A stretch of DNA of 16,505 bases from JBGPOS01 sp041488155 (GCA_041488155.1 JBGPOS010000075.1:1-16505), one strand, 5' to 3'. Positions 7,440 through 14,753 are shown, numbered from the stretch's first letter. Numbers and translations: made by a program. Notes: generated from the sequence alone by a model not told the origin.

Positions 7440-8384
7440 TCAGGCCTCTCCTGTCAGGAAGCGCCTGGGCACGTCGCGCATCATCAGGTTGATCGTGTCC
7501 TGGCTGACGCCCAGGGCGCGGAGCGCCGGGATCGCCACAGTCGACACGAACAGGTAGCGCGTGGGCCCGGCCGGGGGTGCGGACGATGTGGCGTGAATCG
7601 AAACTGGCGCGGGCGCGTAGTCGTGGCCAAGCATCAGGCGATGGGCCCAGCCGCGGTCGATCAGGGCCTTGACCGTCCCGTTTCTCTGTTCCCAATTCGG
7701 TCGCGGGTCGAATCCGGGGTAGCGGTCCATCGAAAGATAGACGCCGGCGTTCAGCAGCGACTCGAGGTAATCGACATCGGTGCTGTCGGCGCTGTGGCCG
7801 ATGCAGATGCGATCCATCGGCGCGCCTTCCTCGCGGAAGATCTCGACCTGGCGAGTGCCGACGCGCTCCGGTGCCCAGTGGTGAGTGCTGATCGGACAGC
7901 CGGTACGTTTGCTGGCGCGAGCGGCGCCACGGAGAATGCGTTCGCCCTCGGGGGTGACGCCGCCCATGTCGTTCGCGACCTTGATCGCGCCAGCCTTGAT
8001 GCCCGTATCGTCGATCCCGACCTCGATTTCGCGGACGAAGATGTCGGCGATCCGGTCGAGGTCGCGAGTCCAGAAGGAGCGAGGAACGTCGCGCCAGATG
8101 CCTGTGGCGACGACGATGTTTACCCCGGTCGCACGCGCGATGTCGCGCACGTACTCGACGTCGCGGCCGAGGTCGGGAGTCGTCAGGTCGATGATGCTGT
8201 CAACGCCGCCCGCCTTCGCCTCGCTCAACTCGCGGATTGTGGTCGCTCGCGTGCGTTCCCAATCGAACAGCCAGGGGTAGAAGTGGTTGTCGGCGCCCAT
8301 TGCCACCAGCACGTGCTCGTGGCTGAGGATGGTCCCCAGGCGGGCGGCCTCGACGGGCCCGAGGACGGTCTCGACAGTAGTCAT
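7440..8384 (-). CDS. Phosphotriesterase-family (PTE-like) metal hydrolase, possible lactonase
   Basis: 314 aa, typical for the phosphotriesterase/amidohydrolase superfamily, which hydrolyses lactones, esters or phosphotriesters with a binuclear metal centre. The complete ligand set is visible: H22 and H24 (SHEH), K135 in AIKVA (the lysine normally carbamylated), H168 (STHHW), H197 (IGHSADS) and D255 (LGHDY). There is no signal peptide, so it is probably cytoplasmic. ATG 8384 has GGAGG 6 nt upstream, and its first bases overlap the stop of the DUF2164 gene (ATGA). In a CoA-linked catabolic operon a lactonase role is more likely than organophosphate hydrolysis, but that is inference. Confidence 0.92.
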   Translation of the reverse strand: MTTVETVLGPVEAARLGTILSHEHVLVAMGADNHFYPWLFDWERTRATTIRELSEAKAGGVDSIIDLTTPDLGRDVEYVRDIARATGVNIVVATGIWRDVPRSFWTRDLDRIADIFVREIEVGIDDTGIKAGAIKVANDMGGVTPEGERILRGAARASKRTGCPISTHHWAPERVGTRQVEIFREEGAPMDRICIGHSADSTDVDYLESLLNAGVYLSMDRYPGFDPRPNWEQRNGTVKALIDRGWAHRLMLGHDYAPAPVSIHATSSAPPAGPTRYLFVSTVAIPALRALGVSQDTINLMMRDVPRRFLTGEA

Positions 8385-8686
8385 TGCTCCCCTCCGCTTG
8401 ATTGCGCTCTCCGGCCGGCTTCGCGGAACTGCACGGTGCGTTCGAGCACGGCCAGGTCCTCCTGCAAGGCCTCGTCGCGGCGCATCACGACGAGGCGGGC
8501 GTCATCGAGGGCGGCGTTGTAGTAGACGGGTCCGACGAGCTCGGCGACGAAGTCGAGTAGCAGCTCGGCGCCGAGGTCGCCCGCCTGAACTTCGAGTTCG
8601 TCCTCGAGGTACTGCTGAAGCTGCTTGACGGCTTCGAGCTTCTCAGCCCTGGGGATCGCCTGGAGGGGTGGACCAACCTTAGCCAC
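8381..8686 (-). CDS. DUF2164-family small protein
   Basis: 101 aa from GTG 8686. It matches the DUF2164 pattern: an amphipathic helix with a QQYLEDEL stretch, a GDLGAELLLDFV segment, then VGPVYYNAALDDA, which resembles the family's GP..YN...DA signature. Its function is not known. The start overlaps the end of the upstream acyl-CoA dehydrogenase gene by 8 nt (GTGGCTAA), and its TGA overlaps the PTE ATG by 4 nt, so all three are probably translationally coupled. A longer reading of this frame begins at 8818, but its extra N-terminus is low-complexity and lies wholly inside the acyl-CoA dehydrogenase gene, so I rejected it. It ends in an acidic, Ser/Gly-rich tail. Confidence 0.8.
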   Translation of the reverse strand: MAKVGPPLQAIPRAEKLEAVKQLQQYLEDELEVQAGDLGAELLLDFVAELVGPVYYNAALDDARLVVMRRDEALQEDLAVLERTVQFREAGRRAQSSGGEQ

Positions 8687-9830
8687 GAGGCAGACCGAGG
8701 CCGCGGGTGGCAATGACCCCGCGCTGGATCTCCGAGGTCCCGCCGGCGATCGTCGCGGAGACGCCCGCCAGGTAGTCGCGCGTGTAGCGGCCGCGGCTGA
8801 CGGCGCCCGGCCCCTCATGGACCTGGCCGTTCATGCGCAGGGCGCGGACGGCGACCTCGCCCGCTCGCTGGCGAAGCTCAGAGCTGAGGAGCTTCGCGGC
8901 CGACGCCTCCTTGTTCGGGACGCCGCCAGACTGCTGCATGGAGGCGATCGAGTAGGAGAGTATCTGGCCGACCAGGACGCCGGTGTAGAGATCGGCGATG
9001 TCGTAGCGGTCGCGATAGCCATACCGGCGCTGCCGCATGACCGCAATCACGTCATCGAGAAAGCGGCGCGTGCCCGCGAACGTGGCGATGCTCGAGCGTT
9101 CGAAGTCGAGGGTCGCTGCTGTCTGGTACCAGCCCCGGTTTTCTTCGCCAACCAGGTTTTCGGCCGGGACGCGGACGTTGTCGAAAAAGACCTCGTTGAA
9201 GCTGTGGTTGCCTGCCATGTTGACCAGGGGGCGCACGCTGACGCCTGGCGCGTGCATATCGAGGATGAAGTTGCTGATCCCGCGATGCTTGGGGGCATCG
9301 GGGTCGGTGCGAGCAGCGAGCCAGCAGTAGTCCGAGCGGTGGCCGTCGGAGGTCCAGATCTTCTGGCCGTTTACGATGTAATCATCGCCGTCCCGCGTCG
9401 CGCGAGTTGTGAGCGAAGCAAGGTCGGATCCCGCGCCGGGTTCGCTGAAGCCCTGGCAGTAGTAGCCGGTGCCCCCGGTGATGGCGAGGAGGTGCTTCTG
9501 ACGCTGCTCCTCGGTGCCGTGGAGGATGAGAATCGGCCCGACGTAGAACACCCCGCGGCGGTGGGCGCCAATCGGCGCGCCGGAATAGGCCATCTCCTCG
9601 TTGAAGATGACCTGCTCCATGAACCCCATTCCGGCCCCGCCGTACTCTTCGGGCCAGGCGAGGGCGATCCAGCCGCGCTCTGCGAGTTTGAGCGAAAACG
9701 CCGGAGACCATCCCATCTCACCGCGCATGCCGTCGGCGTCGTCATCGCCGGTGGGAGGCAGCGTCTCGGCTACGAACGAGCGAACTTCCTGCCGGAACGA
9801 CTCCTGCCCTGGTGTGAACCGAATGCGCAT
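8679..9830 (-). CDS. Acyl-CoA dehydrogenase (FadE-like, IVD-type catalytic Glu)
   Basis: 383 aa flavoprotein of the acyl-CoA dehydrogenase family, oxidising an acyl-CoA to the 2,3-enoyl-CoA with electrons passed to ETF. Motifs seen: WPEEYGG (59-65), FSEPGAGSDLASL (128-140), NGQKIWTS (154-161), LDFERS (241-246) and the C-terminal IAGGTSEIQRGVI (361-373). The MCAD-type catalytic Glu is absent (G363 in AGGTSE). E244 in LDFER falls where isovaleryl-CoA and long-chain dehydrogenases carry their base. ATG 9830 was chosen because GGAGG lies 4 nt upstream; the extension to 9866 would swallow that site. It is the second of two adjacent dehydrogenases, 56 bp after the first, and may pair with it. Confidence 0.92.
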   Translation of the reverse strand: MRIRFTPGQESFRQEVRSFVAETLPPTGDDDADGMRGEMGWSPAFSLKLAERGWIALAWPEEYGGAGMGFMEQVIFNEEMAYSGAPIGAHRRGVFYVGPILILHGTEEQRQKHLLAITGGTGYYCQGFSEPGAGSDLASLTTRATRDGDDYIVNGQKIWTSDGHRSDYCWLAARTDPDAPKHRGISNFILDMHAPGVSVRPLVNMAGNHSFNEVFFDNVRVPAENLVGEENRGWYQTAATLDFERSSIATFAGTRRFLDDVIAVMRQRRYGYRDRYDIADLYTGVLVGQILSYSIASMQQSGGVPNKEASAAKLLSSELRQRAGEVAVRALRMNGQVHEGPGAVSRGRYTRDYLAGVSATIAGGTSEIQRGVIATRGLGLPRG

Positions 9831-9834
9831 GCCG

Positions 9835-9839
9835 CCTCC
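9835..9839 (-). promoter_or_regulatory. Ribosome binding site deciding the second acyl-CoA dehydrogenase start
   Basis: GGAGG on the minus strand, 4 nt before ATG 9830. It favours this ATG over an upstream in-frame start at 9866. Confidence 0.7.
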
Positions 9840-9886
9840 GCGTCGCTTATGCGGCGGAGAATACACGCAAGCGCGGCGACCTTCGA

Positions 9887-11053
9887 CTAATGAAACGAAC
9901 CACCGAGCAGGTCGCGCGCCATGATGAGCCGCTGGACCTCACTCGGGCCTTCGCCGATCCGGCGGATGCGAATCTCGCGGTACCAGCGCTCCAGTGGCAG
10001 GTCCTTGGTCATCCCGTAGCCGCCGTGGATCTGCATGGAGCGGTCGACCACCCGCCCGCCGGCCTCGGTGCTGACGAGCTTGGCCATCGCGGCCTCGGTG
10101 CGGAACGGCTGGTCGCGATTCGCCTTGTCGGCGGCGGCGAGGGTCAGCCAGCGGCTTGTGCGGATGTCGATTTCGTTGTCGACGATCATCCACTGGATCG
10201 CCTGGCGTGACGCCAACCGGTCGCCGAACGTCTCGCGCTGGTTCGCATAGGCGATCGCCATCTCCTGGGCCTTGACAGCGACGCCGATGCAAGCAGCCGA
10301 GTACGGGATGCGTTGGCGGGTCAGCCGGTCGTTGGCAATGGCGAACCCTCGGTTGACCTCTCCCAGCACGTTGGCCGCCGGCACGCGCAGGTTGTCGTAC
10401 TGGAGCTCTGTCGCGTAGCTGGTCGAGCGCAGAGTGTGGACCACACGCCGGACGTGAAACCCCGGCGAGTCGGTATCGACGATGAAGCAGGTGATGCCTT
10501 CGCGGCCGCGGGCGCTATCGGTGCGGGCGAAGGTGATACCAAAGTCGGCGGTGTCCGCCCCGCTGATGAAGATCTTGCTGCCGTTGAGCACCCAATCGTC
10601 ACCGTCCTTCACAGCCGTTGTCTGGATGGCGCGAGCCGGGTCGCTTCCCCCTGAAGGTTCTGTCAGGCCGAAGAACCCGTGTTTCTCCCCTCGGAGCGTG
10701 GGATAGAGGTAGCGCTGCTTCTGGTCCTCGCTCGCCTCGTAGAGCTGCGCCAGACCGGCCCCGCCGAAGACGCCGTAGCAGGGGGCGTAGAGCCCCGCAC
10801 GGTGTTGCGACATCTCGATGGCCATGAGCGTCCGGGTGACGATGTCGATGTCGGGGCCGCCGTACCGGGCCGGGATGTCGAGACCGTAGAAGCCCATCTC
10901 TCGCACCTTGGCTACCAGCCGGTCGCGGTCGTCGCTATGGAGTTCGCTCGCGTCGGGGTCGAGGTCGGCTTCGAGCGGGGCGATCTCCTCACGCACGAAG
11001 CGACGGATGGTGTCGACGATAATCCGCTGCTCTTCAGAGAGTTCGAGATCCAA
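9887..11053 (-). CDS. Acyl-CoA dehydrogenase (MCAD-type catalytic Glu)
   Basis: 388 aa acyl-CoA dehydrogenase. Motifs: N-terminal helical domain LSEEQRIIVDTIRRFVREE (5-23), FGLTEPSGGSDPA (128-140), NGSKIFIS (157-164), QRETFGDRLASRQAIQ (272-287), QIHGGYGMTKDLPLER (341-356), and GEGPSEVQR (367-375), where E368 aligns with the catalytic glutamate of medium-chain dehydrogenases. The start is a TTG at 11053, 6 nt after the stop of the preceding gene, with only a weak G-rich upstream signal, so translation may depend on coupling. Its predicted base is at a different place from that of the neighbouring dehydrogenase, so the two are not recent duplicates. The chain length of the substrate is unknown. 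Confidence 0.92.
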   Translation of the reverse strand: MDLELSEEQRIIVDTIRRFVREEIAPLEADLDPDASELHSDDRDRLVAKVREMGFYGLDIPARYGGPDIDIVTRTLMAIEMSQHRAGLYAPCYGVFGGAGLAQLYEASEDQKQRYLYPTLRGEKHGFFGLTEPSGGSDPARAIQTTAVKDGDDWVLNGSKIFISGADTADFGITFARTDSARGREGITCFIVDTDSPGFHVRRVVHTLRSTSYATELQYDNLRVPAANVLGEVNRGFAIANDRLTRQRIPYSAACIGVAVKAQEMAIAYANQRETFGDRLASRQAIQWMIVDNEIDIRTSRWLTLAAADKANRDQPFRTEAAMAKLVSTEAGGRVVDRSMQIHGGYGMTKDLPLERWYREIRIRRIGEGPSEVQRLIMARDLLGGSFH

Positions 11054-11059
11054 CGTTTG

Positions 11060-11392
11060 CTACCCCAGTCTGCCCAATCGAGCGGGACGATCGGTGCGGT
11101 TGTGTTCGGGAAGGTCTCCGTAGTCGGCGGCGTGGAGCATGAGCAGCTCCTTGTAGCGGCTCTGGTACTGCATGTTGACTTCGTAGCGGAAGCTGGTGGC
11201 CTGCGCGCCCAGGTTGCGGGCCTCGTCTGCCAGCGCGCTGCGCAGCCCGAAGAGCGACCTGCCCCCAGCGAAACCGATGTGAATGACGTTTCCGCCGGCA
11301 TCGGCCACCTGAAATACTCCGAGCTGGCCAGGTAAGGCCGCTATGTTCGCCGCCGTGAGGTCGCGCCAGGGGCCAGACATGCGAAGTTGCAT
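11060..11392 (-). CDS. Small protein resembling a degenerate GIY-YIG domain
   Basis: 110 aa. The N-terminal half has GVF (25-27), then about ten residues, then IHIG (37-40), a spacing like the paired GIY and YIG strands of GIY-YIG nucleases. Downstream are GRSLFGLRS (44-52), an arginine in FRYEVN (R69) and a glutamate in KELLMLH (E82), at places where GIY-YIG enzymes have catalytic Arg and Glu. GIY is GVF and YIG is HIG, so the match is imperfect. I do not know its function. ATG 11392 is preceded by TAGACT and 8 nt, without a Shine-Dalgarno. A second in-frame ATG lies at 11380. It is followed after 6 nt by an acyl-CoA dehydrogenase gene, an unexpected setting for a nuclease. Confidence 0.75.
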   Translation of the reverse strand: MQLRMSGPWRDLTAANIAALPGQLGVFQVADAGGNVIHIGFAGGRSLFGLRSALADEARNLGAQATSFRYEVNMQYQSRYKELLMLHAADYGDLPEHNRTDRPARLGRLG

Positions 11393-11400
11393 CGCGCTGG

Positions 11401-11406
11401 AGTCTA
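11401..11406 (-). promoter_or_regulatory. Candidate -10 element for a leaderless internal transcript
   Basis: TAGACT on the minus strand, 8 nt before ATG 11392, in the 44-bp gap after the crotonase gene. Same geometry as the kinase element. No clear -35 box. Confidence 0.4.
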
Positions 11407-11436
11407 CGGCATCAATCGCCGCAATCGAAACGCGGC

Positions 11437-12198
11437 TTACGTGCCTGTGAACCGCGGGGGGCGCTTCTCGAGGCGGGCCGCTATCCCCTCCCTGGCATCG
11501 GCGCTGGTGCGCGCCGCATCGACGAGAGCGTCGACGTCGGCGTGGGCGATTCCGTCGCGAAAGGCCATTTCGCGGACCAGGAGGGCCTTCATCGCGCGCA
11601 GCGAGCGAGGGGCGTTGGCAGCGAGCCGAGAGATTATCGCCAGGGCCGCGTCTTCGAGCTCCGGCGGCGGGACCGCGCGGGCGATGACGCCAAGTGCCGC
11701 CATGCGCGCGGCTGGCAGGGGGTCACCGAGGAGCAAGATCTCACGTGCCGCTACCGGACCGGCCACTTCGAGCAGTTTCTTCGCCAGGAACCAGGTGGGC
11801 GCGAGGCCTATCTGGGCGAGCGACATCCCGAAGGAGGCCGCCGTGGAGGCGACGACGAAGTCGCAATGCAGGGCCAGTTCGTTCCCGCCGGCGATGGCGT
11901 CGCCCTGGACGACGGCGACCACAGGCAGCGGGTAGTTCTCGATGGCGTGCAATACCGCCTCGATTGGGCTCTCGCCGGCGATCGGGCCGCCGGTTACCCG
12001 TTCGCGAAGGTCCAGGCCGGCGCAAAACACCGTCCCTGCCGCGCGGACTACCAGCACTCGCTCCTCGGGGGAGGGGGGAGTCTTGAAGGCCTGGAGCAGC
12101 CCGGCTAACAGCTCCGCATCGAGCGCGTTCCGTTTTTCGGGCCGGTTCAGGGTGACTGTGCGGACCGGGCCTGCAGCTTCGACCAGTACTTTGTCCAC
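11437..12198 (-). CDS. Enoyl-CoA hydratase/isomerase (crotonase) family protein
   Basis: 253 aa, standard crotonase length. It shows NRPEKRNALD (18-27), the oxyanion-hole segment FCAGLDL (58-64) and GDAIAGGNELALHCD (99-113). E107 aligns with the first catalytic glutamate of hydratases (Glu144 in rat mitochondrial hydratase). The second one (Glu164) is replaced: the segment reads FGMSLAQIGLAP, giving L127 at that position. The reaction may therefore be isomerisation, hydrolysis or another crotonase chemistry rather than classical hydration. GTG 12198 has AGGAGG with 6-nt spacing. It is 30 bp after the CoA-transferase gene, with a short hairpin in the gap. Confidence 0.88.
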   Translation of the reverse strand: MDKVLVEAAGPVRTVTLNRPEKRNALDAELLAGLLQAFKTPPSPEERVLVVRAAGTVFCAGLDLRERVTGGPIAGESPIEAVLHAIENYPLPVVAVVQGDAIAGGNELALHCDFVVASTAASFGMSLAQIGLAPTWFLAKKLLEVAGPVAAREILLLGDPLPAARMAALGVIARAVPPPELEDAALAIISRLAANAPRSLRAMKALLVREMAFRDGIAHADVDALVDAARTSADAREGIAARLEKRPPRFTGT

Positions 12199-12204
12199 GA
12201 ACTT

Positions 12205-12210
12205 CCTCCT
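12205..12210 (-). promoter_or_regulatory. Strong ribosome binding site of the crotonase gene
   Basis: AGGAGG on the minus strand with 6-nt spacing to GTG 12198. It lies directly against the hairpin at 12211-12228, so the stem stops exactly where the site begins. Confidence 0.75.
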
Positions 12211-12228
12211 CGCCGGGATCCCCCGGCG
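12211..12228 (-). other. 7-bp GC hairpin between the CoA-transferase and crotonase genes
   Basis: Perfect inverted repeat CGCCGGG/CCCGGCG with a 4-nt loop. It fills the 30-bp gap between the CoA-transferase stop and the crotonase ribosome binding site. There is no U-tract after it, so it is not a standard intrinsic terminator. It could mark an RNA processing or stability site, or keep the ribosome site open. Confidence 0.6.
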
Positions 12229-14652
12229 TCAATGACTCCCAGTCGGCTCGCGTGTTATCACTCCTGCCGCTTCAAGGGCCGCGACTTCCTCCGCTGAAAG
12301 CCCCAACAGTCCGCGATAGACGTAGTCGTTGTCTTCGGCGAATCCTGGAGCAGGCTTGGAAATCGGCACGGGCGTCTCACTGAGCGTGAACGCGACGCGG
12401 GGGTAGGGCGCCGGCCCCACGTTGGGCACGTCGACGAACTCGAACCCATGTCGCGCGACGACGTGAGGATCGCGGAGGAGCTCGCCGACATCCAGGACAG
12501 CGCCCGCCGGGACGCCTGCCGACTGGAGAGTCTGCTGCGCCTGGTAGTGCGTCCGCTTCGCGGTCCAGGCGGCGATGACGGGCTTGAGCGACGCGCGATT
12601 CGAGTGGCGTTCCGCGGCCGTAGAGTAGCGTGGATCCAGGGAGAGCCCCGGCTGGCCGATGGCGCCGCAAAGGGCCCGCCACTGCTCGTCGTCCTCGACC
12701 GCAATGGCGACCCAGGCATCGCTGCCCTTGCATGGATACACGCTGTGCGGGGCCATCGAGGGGTGGTCGTTACCCGCGCGGCGGCGTTCCCGGCCGTTCA
12801 TGGCGAAATCGACGTAGGCGTCGCCGAGGACCTGGAACTCGCCTTCGATCATCGCCAGCTCGACGTGTTGGCCCTCGCCAGTTTGGAAACGGTGCCAGAG
12901 CGCGGCGAGCGTCGCGAACGCGGAGTGGACCCCTGCGTTTTGATCGCAGAAGAAGTTCCCGGGTTTCATCGGCGGCCCGTCGGCGTAGCCCGTCAGGTGG
13001 GAGAGCCCGCTCATCGCGTCGATACCGGGACCATAGGAGATGCGGTCACGATAGGGGCCGCTCAGCCCAAAGGCTGGCATCGAGACGAGGATGATGTCCG
13101 CTCGAGCCTGGCAGAGAGCGGCATAGTCGATGCCAAGGTTGCCAAGGACCCGCGGAGCGAAGTTCTCGACCACGACATCGGACTTCGCTACGAGTCGCAG
13201 GAAGAGGGCGCGGCCTTCTGGCGACGAGACGTCAAGGCTGATTGCTCGCTTTCCGTGGTTCAGTTCGTTGAAGATCATCATTCGGTCGTAGCTGCGGTCC
13301 TGGCCGCCTTCCCGTAGCGGCGCGGTGCCAGCTGCCTGCCGCGGCCGGCCGTTTGGCGCCTCGACCTTAATCACCTCCGCCCCCAGGTCAGCGAGGATGA
13401 ACGAGGCGATCGGGCCGGCGACCGCGTTGGTGAAGTCGACCACCCGGACGCCCGCGAGCGGCTTCACGCTCTTGCCGGCCGCCGAGGGCGGTGGCTCTGG
13501 GCGCGGCAAACGGGCGAGCCATGCCGGCGAGTCTGCGCCCAGGACCGGCGCGGGACGCGTCACCCAGGGGGTCGCCATCATGCGAAAAGGCGCCCCCGGC
13601 TGGAGAAGCGGGCCCGCGCCCGGATGGTCAACCGTCACGAAGCTTCCGCGTTCCAGATGGTGGCTCTCAGACATGACTTCGCCGGGTTCCATCACTTCGG
13701 TGAAGGGTAGTCGCAGCTCCTGCGCACGGCGGACGACTTCTCCCCGAGTCTTGTCGGCCAGCCATTCGTCCATGATGGCGTCGATCTCGTCCGCGTGGCC
13801 CAGCATCGTCCCCAGCAGTTCGGGGTCGACAAGACGAGGGTGAGGGATGAGGGAAGCCAGGAGGTCGGGATAGCGGTTGTTGGAGTGGCAGTGCACGTAG
13901 CCGTCCTTGCAGGGGCGGATCGTGGACGGGTACGAGTGCTGCGGTGGGAATCCGAGGAGGCGAGTACTGTTTCGACGGGCAACTGTCCCGTAGAAGTACG
14001 CGATTTGCTCAACGCCGCCCAGGAGAAACGTGCCAGCTTCCATGGCGGAGACATCGACGACCTGGCCCGCTCCTGTGATGCGCCGGGCGAGGAGAGCAGC
14101 CATGGCGCCGAGGGCGGCCTGCGCGCCGGTCTCGTACTCGACGAGCGAGCCGTATGACTTGATCGGCTCTCGGTCGGGGGCGCCGGTGAGCATCATGTAG
14201 CCACTCAGGGCGTAGGCGATGAGTTCTCCCCCGAGGTAGCGGGCGTACGGGCCCGTTAGCCCGAAGGTCGTGGCATCGACGATCACGAGGCGTGGGTGGT
14301 CGCCTCGAAGCGCTTCCAGGTTGAGGCCCGCGGACCGCAATTGAGCGGGGCGGTGGCCGAGGATGAGGATGTCGGCCGTTGCCAGCAGCGCCGCCAACGG
14401 GGCTCGCCCTTCCGACGCGATGTCGCCGAGGCAGGAGCTGCGCTTGCCGGTATTGAGGTGGAGGAAGAGCCCGCTCTTCTCAGGGTCGAGTTGCTCCTCG
14501 GGGAACGGGCCGTCGCGACGCGATGGGTCGCCCGTCGAGGGCTCGATCTTCAGGACTTCGGCGCCAAGCCCGGCGAGCAGCTTGCCGCAGTACGGGCCGG
14601 CGACGCCGGTAGCGAGCTCCACCACCCGGATCCCATCCAGAGCTCCCGGCAT
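12229..14652 (-). CDS. Fused two-domain class III (CaiB/BaiF) CoA-transferase
   Basis: 807 aa, about twice the usual class III CoA-transferase. Domain 1 (about 5-385) and domain 2 (about 398-800) each begin with the family strand (GIRVVELATGVAGPYCGKLLAGLGAEVLKIE-like; GVRVVDFTNAVAGP) and contain FGL(T/S)GPY and a TG.GQ segment. These enzymes transfer CoA between acids through an aspartyl-CoA intermediate. Domain 2 keeps the aspartate (D570 in FFCDQNAG) and the ENF motif (496-498). Domain 1 has glutamate at the equivalent place (E172 in LVEYETG) and reads LGHRPAQL where ENF.P is expected. One active half and one structural half seems likely. ATG 14652 has GGGAGG 4 nt upstream. It is the first gene of the leftward operon and probably the acid-activating step. 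Confidence 0.92.
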   Translation of the reverse strand: MPGALDGIRVVELATGVAGPYCGKLLAGLGAEVLKIEPSTGDPSRRDGPFPEEQLDPEKSGLFLHLNTGKRSSCLGDIASEGRAPLAALLATADILILGHRPAQLRSAGLNLEALRGDHPRLVIVDATTFGLTGPYARYLGGELIAYALSGYMMLTGAPDREPIKSYGSLVEYETGAQAALGAMAALLARRITGAGQVVDVSAMEAGTFLLGGVEQIAYFYGTVARRNSTRLLGFPPQHSYPSTIRPCKDGYVHCHSNNRYPDLLASLIPHPRLVDPELLGTMLGHADEIDAIMDEWLADKTRGEVVRRAQELRLPFTEVMEPGEVMSESHHLERGSFVTVDHPGAGPLLQPGAPFRMMATPWVTRPAPVLGADSPAWLARLPRPEPPPSAAGKSVKPLAGVRVVDFTNAVAGPIASFILADLGAEVIKVEAPNGRPRQAAGTAPLREGGQDRSYDRMMIFNELNHGKRAISLDVSSPEGRALFLRLVAKSDVVVENFAPRVLGNLGIDYAALCQARADIILVSMPAFGLSGPYRDRISYGPGIDAMSGLSHLTGYADGPPMKPGNFFCDQNAGVHSAFATLAALWHRFQTGEGQHVELAMIEGEFQVLGDAYVDFAMNGRERRRAGNDHPSMAPHSVYPCKGSDAWVAIAVEDDEQWRALCGAIGQPGLSLDPRYSTAAERHSNRASLKPVIAAWTAKRTHYQAQQTLQSAGVPAGAVLDVGELLRDPHVVARHGFEFVDVPNVGPAPYPRVAFTLSETPVPISKPAPGFAEDNDYVYRGLLGLSAEEVAALEAAGVITREPTGSH

Positions 14653-14702
14653 GCACCCTCCCGCGGTTCAACTGCAAGGGCCGGGGCGTCCCCAGCGACT
14701 GG

Positions 14703-14732
14703 ATTCTAGCGGCGAAGCTCGTCCCGCGTCAG
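14703..14732 (-). promoter_or_regulatory. Promoter of the leftward catabolic operon
   Basis: On the minus strand, -35-like CTGACG (14727-14732), 18-bp spacer, -10 TAGAAT (14703-14708). It would start transcription about 40 nt before the CoA-transferase ATG. The -35 matches TTGACA at four of six positions and the -10 matches TATAAT at five of six. Confidence 0.55.
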
Positions 14733-14753
14733 CGAAGCGCGCCTGCGCCTGAC
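14728..14753. repeat. Dyad GTCAG-16-CTGAC spanning both -35 regions
   Basis: Five-base inverted repeat, GTCAG at 14728-14732 and CTGAC at 14749-14753, 16 bp apart. Its arms are the -35 elements of the two divergent promoters, so the symmetry may simply reflect the two promoters. A regulator bound here could control both directions. Confidence 0.4.

Noticed and set aside
8687..8818. Upstream start at 8818 for the DUF2164 gene
   Set aside because: The extra residues are Arg/Ala/Ser-rich, match nothing in the family and lie entirely inside the acyl-CoA dehydrogenase gene; GTG 8686 fits the overlap and the family length.
9831..9866. Upstream start at 9866 for the second acyl-CoA dehydrogenase
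   Set aside because: It would translate through the GGAGG site that precedes ATG 9830, and the extension lacks family similarity.
2333..9890. Long plus-strand open frames antisense to the minus-strand genes (for example 3257-4534, 7152-8522, 8625-9890)
   Set aside because: They mirror the complementary frame of clear genes in GC-rich DNA, show no family motifs, and have compositions expected from reverse-strand codons.
12211..12228. Intrinsic terminator between the CoA-transferase and crotonase genes
   Set aside because: The hairpin has no U-tract and runs straight into a strong ribosome binding site.
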